19,944 bases of DNA from Calditrichia bacterium (GTDB taxonomy: Bacteria; Calditrichota; Calditrichia; RBG-13-44-9). Below are positions 1-7,830 of the stretch, piece after piece. Position numbers and translations under genes: made by a program. The stretch lies in the NCBI GenBank assembly GCA_026991005.1, contig JALXCH010000272.1:1-19944 (forward strand), read 5' to 3'. Positions within the stretch are counted from its first letter, which is position 1, and each line of letters begins with the position of its first letter. A model generated the notes under the pieces. It was not told the origin of the DNA, made no database searches, and was given only the letters and a program-made list of their open reading frames with translations.

Positions 1-2948
1 TTGTTCTCGCCTTTTCTTCCCTATTCAGTCAGGTCGTACCTACCGATACCATTCATGTATTAGCCATTCGGGTTGAGTTTCAGAAAGATTCGGCTGCGAC
101 TACCACCGGAGACGGCACATTCGATCTGGGAGCACCGAGCAGTGAGTACCAGATTGATCCACCGCCTCACAATCGCAGTTATTTTCAGGATCACCTCACC
201 TTCCTGAAAAATTATTACGAACGAATTTCTCGGGGCAGAATTGCCATTCAAGGTGAGGTGTTTCCGCAGGAGGAGAACGCTGCCTATCAACTTCCCCGAC
301 AGATGGGCGAGTACAACCCCAACACTTATCCCGATTCCATCGATGCCGCTCTGGCACGGCTGTTCCGGGATGCGATTCTGGCTGCCGACGCCGATTCCGC
401 TATCCGGTTTAGCCGCTACGATGTGGTGCTCATCTTTCATGCCGGAGTGGGGAAGGATGTGGAATTGGGGTACGACGAAACTCCGCAGGACATACCATCT
501 TTTTTCGTTTCCCAATCTTATTTGCAAAAAAATCTGGGGATTTCGGGCATCCCGGTGGACGATGGAACGGTGATGGTACAGCAGGGCATTCTGCTCCCCG
601 AAACCGAGTCGCAGGCCGGGCTGGAGCTGGGGTTGAACGGGATTGTGGTAGCCAATTTTGGTTCCTACCTGGGATTTCTGGATATGTTTAGTCCCGAGAC
701 ACGCCGTTCGGGAATCGGACGGTTTGGATTAATGGATGCCGGTTTGTTTAACGGGGACGGGCTGTTGCCTGCTTTACCCTGCGCCTGGACGCGCATCGAT
801 GCAGGCTGGGAAACTCCCGTGGATGTGTACTACGGCCTGGATGATGAGCTGGAAATCCACCAGGTACTTTCCGGACACCCCAACCGGGTGTACCGCATTC
901 CCATTAACGAAAAAGAATATTTTCTGGTGGAAAACCGTTACGCCGGTCCGCAGTCGCTGGATTCCCTTCGCTACGAAATGGCACAAAACCGCACGGATTA
1001 CCCCAATATGAAAGAAGTCCTCCTGACTCATTTCCCCGATAAAGTGCAGTTTAGCGAGCGTGGGGTGCTGGTGGATGTGGAGAATCCGGATATGGGACTG
1101 CCCGGCAGCGGCTGCCTCATCTGGCACATCGACGAGAATGTGATTGAGCAGAATCGTGCCGAAAACCGCATTAACGCTGACCCCGAACATCGGGGGGTGG
1201 ATCTGGAGGAAGCAGACGGCTCACAGGACATCGGCCAGTACTACGATTTTTTCCATCCTGCCTCCGGTTCGGAAACCGGCTGGGTGCTGGATATGTGGTA
1301 TCAGGGAAATACCGCACCGGTGTTTAAAAATGAATTCTCTCCCAACTCCATGCCCAATAGCCGGAGTTACAACAATCGGGCAAATAGCCATATTACGCTT
1401 TCCCATTTTTCCCGCCCGGATTCCGTGATGCACTTTCGGGTAAAGCTGAACATCTTTCAGCACAATTTCCCTCTGAAATTAGACTCCGAGCAGTACGGGC
1501 AGGTGGCCTCCCTGAAAACCCTGGCTCTGGACGAAGGGAATGCCCGGGAGTTAATTGCCACTACCGATAAAAATAAAATTGTGGTGCTGTTCAATTCCGG
1601 CACAACCGATGGGTCTTCTTTCTTAAAGGAAATAGATTTACCCGGGAATGATCCCCTCGTTCCCCCACCGGCGTTCTTTCCGCTGGTATCTCCACCCCAC
1701 CGTTATGGAATGCTGGTGATTACGCGGAATGGCATGGCGTATGGTTTCCGGTTTGGTGCCAACGGCGAGGTGGATACGCTGTTTTCCCCGGTTTCGCTCA
1801 ACGGCACCACCTCCACCTTCCCGGTCGCCGATGTTCAGTCCGATTCTCTGTTTGAAGTAGCCTGGGGAATGGCGGATGGTCGGGTATTTTCTCTGGAGCA
1901 ATTACCGGATACCGTTCGCATCCAGGAAGCCTATGACATTGAGGAACCGGTGCGCTATCTTTTTATTGAGCACCCGAGCACCATCTGGGCATTTGGGGAA
2001 TCCGGAAAAGTGTTTCGGGAAGGAGAGCTCATCGGGTATTTTACGCTTCCTTACACCCCACCGGTGGGGGATAAGCCGGTAAGCGTGACTCACTCCGGAG
2101 AGGTGATTGATTTTGAAAGACGCATTCCGCCCCCGGATTTCTCCGGTTTGTTCCCTTTTTATTCTCCGTTAGCTGTGGTCAATCTATCTAAAACGCAACC
2201 GTTATATGCCCTGTGCGGAGAGAACCGCTTATTCTTGCTTAATTACAATTTTACTTTGAGGGAGAATTTCCCGGTTTCCATTTACCAGCCCGAGCAGAAG
2301 GTAAAATTTTCCTTCACACCCCTCATTGGCAGTTTCCCGAATAGTTCGGGCGAAATGGAGGTTTCGGTGATTGTCAGCGATTCCAGCGGTTTGCTGGATG
2401 GATTCGACCTGCACGGTAAGCATCTCCCGGATTTTCCCTTACATACCGGCGCGCCCCTGGCGACGCATCCGGTGTTGAGCGACCTGGATGGCGATGGGGA
2501 TGTGGAGGTGATTGCGGTGACCCGCGAGGGTGACTTTTACGCCTGGGATCTTGCCGGTGATGCCGGCTCGCTCCTCTGGAATCAGCTCTACGGTGATGCC
2601 TGGAACTCCAATCACCCGGCGATAAATGGTCCTCTTCCCGGTAACCCGGATTTTAGCAATTCCTCGTTGTTACCGGGAGATCGCGTCTATTGCTGGCCCA
2701 ATCCCGCGCGGGAGGGTTACACCTTTATTCGCTATTATCTGACAAAAGCCGCAGATGTGCACATTAGCATTTTTGATATGGCAGGAGATCTGGTCTATCA
2801 AATGAACGGCCCGGGATACGCCGGAACCGCCAATGAAGTGAAGTGGTATTTGAGTCAGGTCCAGAGCGGGGTCTATCTGGCACGCATCGAGGCAGTTTCC
2901 GGTGATGCCCGAGAGGTGCAAATTATTAAAATTGCGGTAATTAAATGA
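1..2948 (+). CDS. M6-metalloprotease-like secreted protein with T9SS-type tail, 5' partial, predicted inactive
   Basis: The frame is open from the first complete codon at position 3 to TGA at 2946-2948, so the true start lies just upstream. The first residues (VLAFSSLFSQ) look like the end of a signal peptide. The M6 family (immune inhibitor A-like) is recognised from several blocks: YDVVLIFHAG near 418-447, GIGRFGLMD near 711-737, and LIWHIDE followed by HRGVDLEEADG near 1116-1220. The zinc-binding helix, expected as HExxHxxGxxD, reads ANFGSYLGFLD at 651-683: His, Glu and His are Ala, Asn and Ser, and only the G and D remain. A catalytic role is therefore unlikely. The middle is beta-rich, with a calcium-type DLDGDGD repeat near 2479-2499 typical of FG-GAP/VCBS propellers. 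The last 90 codons (about 2676-2945) have a WPNP start, an IRYYL strand, IFDMAGDLV and SGVYLARI, matching type IX secretion or FlgD-Ig-like tails. Export across both membranes is inferred from this tail. The role is unknown; binding or scaffolding is possible. Confidence 0.85.
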   Translation, partial: VLAFSSLFSQVVPTDTIHVLAIRVEFQKDSAATTTGDGTFDLGAPSSEYQIDPPPHNRSYFQDHLTFLKNYYERISRGRIAIQGEVFPQEENAAYQLPRQMGEYNPNTYPDSIDAALARLFRDAILAADADSAIRFSRYDVVLIFHAGVGKDVELGYDETPQDIPSFFVSQSYLQKNLGISGIPVDDGTVMVQQGILLPETESQAGLELGLNGIVVANFGSYLGFLDMFSPETRRSGIGRFGLMDAGLFNGDGLLPALPCAWTRIDAGWETPVDVYYGLDDELEIHQVLSGHPNRVYRIPINEKEYFLVENRYAGPQSLDSLRYEMAQNRTDYPNMKEVLLTHFPDKVQFSERGVLVDVENPDMGLPGSGCLIWHIDENVIEQNRAENRINADPEHRGVDLEEADGSQDIGQYYDFFHPASGSETGWVLDMWYQGNTAPVFKNEFSPNSMPNSRSYNNRANSHITLSHFSRPDSVMHFRVKLNIFQHNFPLKLDSEQYGQVASLKTLALDEGNARELIATTDKNKIVVLFNSGTTDGSSFLKEIDLPGNDPLVPPPAFFPLVSPPHRYGMLVITRNGMAYGFRFGANGEVDTLFSPVSLNGTTSTFPVADVQSDSLFEVAWGMADGRVFSLEQLPDTVRIQEAYDIEEPVRYLFIEHPSTIWAFGESGKVFREGELIGYFTLPYTPPVGDKPVSVTHSGEVIDFERRIPPPDFSGLFPFYSPLAVVNLSKTQPLYALCGENRLFLLNYNFTLRENFPVSIYQPEQKVKFSFTPLIGSFPNSSGEMEVSVIVSDSSGLLDGFDLHGKHLPDFPLHTGAPLATHPVLSDLDGDGDVEVIAVTREGDFYAWDLAGDAGSLLWNQLYGDAWNSNHPAINGPLPGNPDFSNSSLLPGDRVYCWPNPAREGYTFIRYYLTKAADVHISIFDMAGDLVYQMNGPGYAGTANEVKWYLSQVQSGVYLARIEAVSGDAREVQIIKIAVIK

Positions 2949-3117
2949 AATCCCCTCTGGCATTCTGGTTCGAGTCAGTGGATTATTGAAGGAAGGAAAA
3001 TTCTACATTAACAGATGGAGCCTGGTTTGCTTACTGGCGAGTTTTAAAAAGGAAGTTTGGTACAAAGAAACTATCTCCGGGAATCGGTAACCTGGAATTC
3101 TTTTTTGCTGTTTGGAA

Positions 3118-3306
3118 GTTTGTTATTTGAGGTTTGATTTTCGTTTTTTGTAGTGTGTTATTTGGGATTTGTAATTTGTTTTTTGAAATTTGAACATTTG
3201 AATTTGTTGTTTTCAATTTCTCATTTGTATTTTGGAATTTGATATTTGGAGTTTAATTTTTGAAGTTTGTATTTTGGAATTTGTATTTTGATATTTGAGA
3301 TTTGAA
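3118..3306 (+). repeat. Degenerate heptamer array, consensus NTTTGNN
   Basis: Reading from 3118 in steps of seven gives 27 consecutive units with no break in phase. Twenty-one of them carry TTTG at positions 2-5 of the unit. The first base is A, G or T, and the last two bases vary. At 3195 a unit is shifted by one base, but the phase recovers at 3202. The strand is strongly T/G/A biased with few C. Periodicity weakens after 3307. The block looks like an older, decayed version of the array at 3383-3529. Confidence 0.8.
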
Positions 3307-3382
3307 AATTTTTTTTGTCGTTTGGAATTTATTATTTCGCTTTCGCAGAATCCTGTGGAGCGTTCGCTGCGGTTTTCCTTAA

Positions 3383-3529
3383 ATTTGGAATTTGGAGTTT
3401 GGAATTTGTCATTTGAAATTTGTTATTTGGAATTTGTTATTTGTTATTTGGGATTTGTTATTTGTTATTTGGAATTTGTTATTTGTTATTTGGGATTTGT
3501 TATTTGTCATTTGAAATTTGTTATTTGAA
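3383..3529 (+). repeat. Near-perfect heptamer array (ATTTGNN)21
   Basis: Twenty-one consecutive heptamers start at 3383, 3390, 3397 and so on to 3523. Twenty have the core ATTTG and one (3397) has GTTTG. The trailing dinucleotide varies but is not random: GA, GA, GA, TC, AA, TT, GA, TT, TT, GG, TT, TT, GA, TT, TT, GG, TT, TC, AA, TT, AA. Units 7-18 show a higher order of three heptamers (21 bp), with GA or GG followed by TT, TT. Only two C occur on the + strand between 3379 and 3540. The array lies directly upstream of the 3550 gene. Confidence 0.9.
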
Positions 3530-3549
3530 AAATGTTGTAAGAAACTCGG

Positions 3550-6500
3550 ATGGTTTTAGATTTGCAGATAAACACAGGCAGGAAGCGGATTTCACTTTTT
3601 CATAAATTCTTGTATTTTTCCCTTCTGGTGTGGATGGGATTTGCCGGAAGGCTTTGGGCACAGCCGGAAGCGTTTAATCACCCGGAATTGGTGTGGAAGT
3701 CCCTGGAAACCGAGCATTTTGTGGTGAATTACCATCAGGGCACCGAGCGCACCGCCAATCTGGTGGCGAAAATTGCTGAGGAAATTTATCCCCACATTAC
3801 CGGGTTGTACCAATACGAGCCACCGGCAAAGACCCAGTTTATCATCCGGGATACGGACGATTACTCGAACGGCGGCGCCTATTTCTACGACAACAAAGTG
3901 GAAATCTGGGCCGAGAATCTGGATTATATTCTCCGGGGGACGCACAACTGGTTACGGGATGTGGTGACGCACGAGTTTACTCACATTGTGTCCCTGCAGA
4001 AGGCGCTGAAGTTTGGGATACACGTCCCCGCCGGATGGTTCCAGGTGTTTGCTTACGAAAAGGAGCGCCGCAAAGATGTGGTGCGGGGTTTTCCCAATGT
4101 GCTGGTGTCCTATCCCATTTCCGGAATCAACATTCCCGTGTGGTTTGCCGAAGGAACCGCCCAGTTTCAGTCCCCGGACAAACGGTTCGATTACCGGGAT
4201 TCCCACCGGGAGATGATTTTGCGCGACCGGGTAGTGACGCACAATCTCCTGGATTTGAATCAAATGAGCGTCTTCGGGAAAAACAGCATCGGTAACGAAT
4301 CTTCCTACAACCAGGGATTTGCCTTTGTGCGCTATCTGGCGCGTACGTTTGGAGACAGTGTGGTGCGCGACCTGGCAGCAACCGCCGCTTCCTGGAAAAA
4401 TCTGAATTTTAAGCAGGTCATTCGCAAGGTCACCGGACGGGATGCCGAACAGATTTTTCGGGATTGGAAAACCTATCTGGAAGAAACCTATTCCACCCGA
4501 CTGAAGACAGTGCGTCAGCATCTGAAAATCGGGGAGCCTTTTGTGGAGGAAGGAATCGGCAACATTCATCCTGTGTTTTCGCCGGATGGCCAAAAGCTGG
4601 CTTACCTGAAAGCGCAGGGCGATTACCTCTCTATGAATGTTCTGGTGGTAGCCGATTTGAAAACCGGGAAGAAACGTTCCCTTGCCGGGCCGGTGTCTTC
4701 TTCCATAAGCTGGTCGCCGGATGGACGCTACCTGGTGTATGCTCGCCACACCAAATTGCAGCCCAACGGAAGCAGTTATAACGATATTTTTATTTTCGAT
4801 ACCAAACGCGGGCGGGAGTTTCAGCTTACTAAAGCCCTGCGAGCCACCAATCCCGACTGGTCGCACGACGGCACCCGCATTGCCTTTGTGGTGCACAGCG
4901 ATGGGCTAACCAATCTGTTTGTGCTCACACTGGAAGAATTGGAGCTGCTGAAACAAAAACAGTACTGGCACACTGCCTATTACGATCTGAACGCTCATCG
5001 GCTGGTCGACCGAATTCCCGCCGAGCGGAAAAAGCACTGGAAACAGTACTACCGCAAGGTGCGCTACTGGGGGAAAGCCATCCACCAGCTTACCCATTTT
5101 ACCGATGGTCGACAAATTTATCATCCTCGCTGGGCACCGGACGATTCCTACCTGGTATTCGATACGTCCATTAAATTTGCCCGGGATATTGCCCGCATTT
5201 CCGCCAGTGGCGGCACGATGGAATTCATCCTCCATGCCCGCTACGACGAGCGGTATCCCAGTTTCGATCCCCGTACGGGAGAGCTTTATTTTGCCTGCGA
5301 CAAAACGGGAATATTTAACATCTACTCGCTGAATCTAACCACTGGCGAAATACAACCCCACACCAATGTGGTGGGGGGAGCATTCATGCCCACGGTTAAT
5401 CAAGAGGGGACGCTGTTCTATTCCCTTTACCGGAATCAGGGATACAAAATCTATCGCATCCCGCACGTCAATGCCGTGCCCGAAGAATATCTGGATTACG
5501 ACTCCAACTACGAAGCGAAAATCCCGGAAATCGAAGCTGATGACCGGGTGGTGCACCCTCTACCCTCGAGGCCTTACAAACGCACTTACGGGCCGGTGGG
5601 AATTATGCCTCGATTGGTGATTGATTACGGAACCATCAAACCGGGATTTTATGTGTACACCAACGAAATTCTGGATAAATTGTTCTTCCTGGGCGGGGCG
5701 GATATGAATCTGGATATGGAGTACAATCTCTTTGCCCTGTTCGAACTGCGTTTGTGGAAACCCACGGTGTTTGTCGATTTCTATAAACAGAGTGCCAAAC
5801 TAACCGATTCCTTTTACGATCCTTACGGATTCTATACCTCCAGCGATCGGATTAAAATTACCTTCGACTTGATGCAGGCCGATCTGGGGCTTCGGGGTAA
5901 ATACAAAAATTCGTTTGAGTGGAAACTGGCTTACACTTACAGTTTGTATCGGGCGAATATTGGAACGTTTGCTTATAAGGAACTTTCGACGAATAGACTT
6001 TTCGTTTCCCCGCCCATTCGATATTCCTACCTGCGGGGGCACAGCCTGTCGCTGGCACTGAAGCGTTCCCGCATCTACCCGGAAGTAGATCGCGCCATCA
6101 ATCCCCGCAAAGGATACTACCTTTTTGTCAAATTCACCCACGACTGGAATAAATTCCTCTCCGATTTTTCCACCGATCGGGTGGTGGGAATGGAAGAGTA
6201 CAACAAATACAACTACAATAAACTGGAGCTGGATTTTGAGCAGTACATTCCGGTTCCGTTTACCCGGCACCATGCGCTGGCGCTGCGTTTGCAAAGCGGG
6301 TTTATTGATAAACCGGTGGACGATTTCTTTAATTTTTTTGCCGGGGGATTGGTGGGGTTAAAAGGCTATTCCTATTACAGCATCGAGGGGCGGGCGATGA
6401 GCATTGGCACCGTCACCTATCGGTTCCCGCTGGTGCGCAATTTGAATTGGCAAATTGTAAACTGGTATCTGGACAAAATTTATCTGGGGGCGTTTTACCA

Positions 6501-6747
6501 GTACGGCGATGCCTGGGATCCCGATCATTTCGCACTGCGGAATTTTAAGTCCGATGTGGGAATCCAGGTACGGCTGGAAACCTTCTCCTGGTACATGTTC
6601 CCCACGCGCATTTTCTTTGAGGCAGCTTACCCGCTGGTGGAAAATTACCACCATTCCATCGAGTACAAACAGGAGTGGAAATTTTACCTGGGTATTTTAT
6701 TTGATTTTGATCTGCGTTTCGAGAAAAAATTGAGGTATGGGCGATGA
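3550..6747 (+). CDS. Outer-membrane peptidase MA / beta-propeller / Omp85-like barrel fusion protein
   Basis: This 1,065-residue protein has three parts. Residues about 13-38 form a signal peptide with a likely cleavage after LWAQ. A gluzincin (peptidase MA-like) domain spans about 45-320, with HEFTH at residues 141-145 and a downstream Glu ligand in WFAEGTAQF (E201), so the zinc site looks intact. Residues about 330-690 hold TolB/PD40-type propeller blades, such as HPVFSPDGQKLAY, SWSPDGRYLVY and DWSHDGTRIAF. From about 700 to the end lies a beta-barrel resembling Omp85/BamA surface-antigen barrels, with NPRKGYY and GLVGLKGYSYY; the LKGY at 937-940 corresponds to the Omp85 RGY/RGF loop signature with Lys for Arg. 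It is probably an outer-membrane protein with a periplasmic or surface peptidase. The substrate is unknown. The start is uncertain: no clear ribosome binding site precedes 3550, and TTG codons at 3562 or 3610 are alternatives. It overlaps the next gene by 4 nt (ATGA), which suggests translational coupling. Confidence 0.88.
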   Translation: MVLDLQINTGRKRISLFHKFLYFSLLVWMGFAGRLWAQPEAFNHPELVWKSLETEHFVVNYHQGTERTANLVAKIAEEIYPHITGLYQYEPPAKTQFIIRDTDDYSNGGAYFYDNKVEIWAENLDYILRGTHNWLRDVVTHEFTHIVSLQKALKFGIHVPAGWFQVFAYEKERRKDVVRGFPNVLVSYPISGINIPVWFAEGTAQFQSPDKRFDYRDSHREMILRDRVVTHNLLDLNQMSVFGKNSIGNESSYNQGFAFVRYLARTFGDSVVRDLAATAASWKNLNFKQVIRKVTGRDAEQIFRDWKTYLEETYSTRLKTVRQHLKIGEPFVEEGIGNIHPVFSPDGQKLAYLKAQGDYLSMNVLVVADLKTGKKRSLAGPVSSSISWSPDGRYLVYARHTKLQPNGSSYNDIFIFDTKRGREFQLTKALRATNPDWSHDGTRIAFVVHSDGLTNLFVLTLEELELLKQKQYWHTAYYDLNAHRLVDRIPAERKKHWKQYYRKVRYWGKAIHQLTHFTDGRQIYHPRWAPDDSYLVFDTSIKFARDIARISASGGTMEFILHARYDERYPSFDPRTGELYFACDKTGIFNIYSLNLTTGEIQPHTNVVGGAFMPTVNQEGTLFYSLYRNQGYKIYRIPHVNAVPEEYLDYDSNYEAKIPEIEADDRVVHPLPSRPYKRTYGPVGIMPRLVIDYGTIKPGFYVYTNEILDKLFFLGGADMNLDMEYNLFALFELRLWKPTVFVDFYKQSAKLTDSFYDPYGFYTSSDRIKITFDLMQADLGLRGKYKNSFEWKLAYTYSLYRANIGTFAYKELSTNRLFVSPPIRYSYLRGHSLSLALKRSRIYPEVDRAINPRKGYYLFVKFTHDWNKFLSDFSTDRVVGMEEYNKYNYNKLELDFEQYIPVPFTRHHALALRLQSGFIDKPVDDFFNFFAGGLVGLKGYSYYSIEGRAMSIGTVTYRFPLVRNLNWQIVNWYLDKIYLGAFYQYGDAWDPDHFALRNFKSDVGIQVRLETFSWYMFPTRIFFEAAYPLVENYHHSIEYKQEWKFYLGILFDFDLRFEKKLRYGR

Positions 6748-7676
6748 AATTAAAAACGGCTTTATTGCTAATTTTAATGATTACAGTGGGGTTACAGGCG
6801 CGCACCCCTTTTCGTTTTCGTCCCGATGATTTAAAAGCACGCCGTCTGGAATTACTGGCGGCGGCGGTGCACCGCACTCCCTTTGCCCAAACCGCCGATT
6901 CGACGTTGAACCAGCAGTCCCCGGTTGCTCCCACGAAATCGGTCAGCAAAGCCGTAATCTTTTCGGGCCTTGTTCCCGGATCGGGTCAGTTTTACGCTAA
7001 ATCGTACATCAAAGCGGGGCTGTTTTTGGCAGTAGAGGTGGCCGCCTGGACGATGTATTTTTCCTACATGAAAAAAGGCGACCAGAAAGACGCCGAATTC
7101 AAAAAATATGCTGAAGAACACTGGAGCGAATATCGTTACTGGTCTTATGTGGCATACCGGGCTGCCCAGGAAATGGAAGATCCGCCTTTCCGGTTGAGCG
7201 ATTTGCAGGAAGTCCATCCCGGGCCCGGGCAGGTATGGTATCTGATTCCGGAAGACCAGTACGATGCGGAAGTGATCCGGGTGATGCGGGAGCTGGAAGG
7301 AGAGATGCCGGGATTTACCCACCGCCTGCCAACCACCAAAACCCAGCAGTATTACGAGATGATTGGCAAGTATCCCCATCAATTTGGGGCTGCCTGGGAC
7401 GATGCCAGTTTCGATAAAGAATACAATGGGGTGGAAGGACGTATTACTCCCCACAACGACCTGTACATGACCATGCGGGACGAGAGTAATCAGATGTACT
7501 ACCGAGCGACTTACGGCACCATGATTGCCCTGGTGAACCACGTGCTCTCTGCCATCGATGCCGGTTTTACCACCCGCAAGTACAACCGCAAAAAGGTGGA
7601 AGCGCGGATGAGTTACCGGGACATGCTGTACCACGGCGAATATGTGAACATGTTTGGGCTGGATCTTCGCTGGTAA
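6744..7676 (+). CDS. DUF5683-like membrane protein, first of two paralogues
   Basis: This 310-residue protein starts at the ATG inside the ATGA overlap with the preceding gene; GAGG at 6732-6735 lies 8 nt upstream and supports the start. Residues 1-19 are a signal peptide or N-terminal anchor (MKLKTALLLILMITVGLQA). The conserved core begins near residue 68 with SKAVIFSGLVPGSGQFY, followed by a hydrophobic helix (about 91-109) and a charged stretch. This PGSGQFY plus helix arrangement is what I associate with DUF5683-type proteins of FCB bacteria; I recognise the resemblance but cannot test it here. A second hydrophobic stretch (about 255-275) ends in LSAIDAGF. The protein aligns with the next gene product at the PG(S/A)G motif, the adjacent helix, an RYW segment and the SAID segment. 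Function is unknown; an envelope partner of the overlapping barrel protein is an inference from coupling. Confidence 0.82.
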   Translation: MKLKTALLLILMITVGLQARTPFRFRPDDLKARRLELLAAAVHRTPFAQTADSTLNQQSPVAPTKSVSKAVIFSGLVPGSGQFYAKSYIKAGLFLAVEVAAWTMYFSYMKKGDQKDAEFKKYAEEHWSEYRYWSYVAYRAAQEMEDPPFRLSDLQEVHPGPGQVWYLIPEDQYDAEVIRVMRELEGEMPGFTHRLPTTKTQQYYEMIGKYPHQFGAAWDDASFDKEYNGVEGRITPHNDLYMTMRDESNQMYYRATYGTMIALVNHVLSAIDAGFTTRKYNRKKVEARMSYRDMLYHGEYVNMFGLDLRW

Positions 7677-7701
7677 CCTCCTGAATTTGAAGCCTGGCTA
7701 C

Positions 7702-7718
7702 CCGGAATCGGCTTCCGG
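7702..7718. other. Small hairpin between the two DUF5683-like genes
   Basis: CCGGAA at 7702-7707 is complementary to TTCCGG at 7713-7718, with a 5-nt loop. An overlapping alternative pairs GAAGCC with GGCTTC. No T-run follows, so it is not a standard intrinsic terminator. It could affect mRNA stability or relative expression in the 153-nt gap, or be incidental. Confidence 0.4.
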
Positions 7719-7830
7719 TAAGCAACTCAGCCCGCATTGAAGCCGGAACCTGCGGTGGGATGCGGGGAAGAGCGTTCCGATAAAATGAGGCGTTAAATGT
7801 GTGAAATCATATTTTCGAGGATTGACCTTC

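Larger units (their letters stand above)
2949..3549. other. Non-coding intergenic region filled by a heptamer array
   Basis: There is no credible gene here. The first 170 bases after the M6-like gene show no terminator or motif I could support. From 3118 to 3529 the DNA is two blocks of a 7-nt-phased repeat, separated by an unrelated segment at about 3335-3380. Two short + strand frames across the array (3295-3528 and 3420-3605) encode only monotonous FGICYLL-like heptads. They are a translation of the repeat, not genes. The array ends about 20 bases before the start codon of the next gene. Confidence 0.85.

Noticed and set aside
3008..3019. A 12-nt match TTAACAGATGGA shared with the region just after the reductase gene (about 9513-9524)
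   Set aside because: Matches of this length are expected by chance within 20 kb, and the flanks differ.
3118..3529. Heptamer array considered as a CRISPR array
   Set aside because: The unit is 7 nt with a 5-nt core and 2-nt gaps. There are no spacers of CRISPR length and no cas genes nearby.
3295..3605. Two short + strand reading frames (77 and 61 codons) encoding repeated FGICYLL-like heptads
   Set aside because: They are translations of the heptamer DNA array. The amino-acid repeat arises because 3 x 7 nt equals 7 codons; there is no ribosome binding site and no other protein feature.
3952..4896. Long minus-strand frame of 314 codons
   Set aside because: It lies antisense to the peptidase/propeller part of the 3550 gene, which has recognised motifs in the + frame. 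The antisense product has no motif or start signal I recognise.
7801..7830. GTG at 7801 as start of the second DUF5683-like gene
   Set aside because: It would put ten extra residues ahead of a well-formed signal peptide, while the ATG at 7831 has a CGAGG site at suitable spacing.
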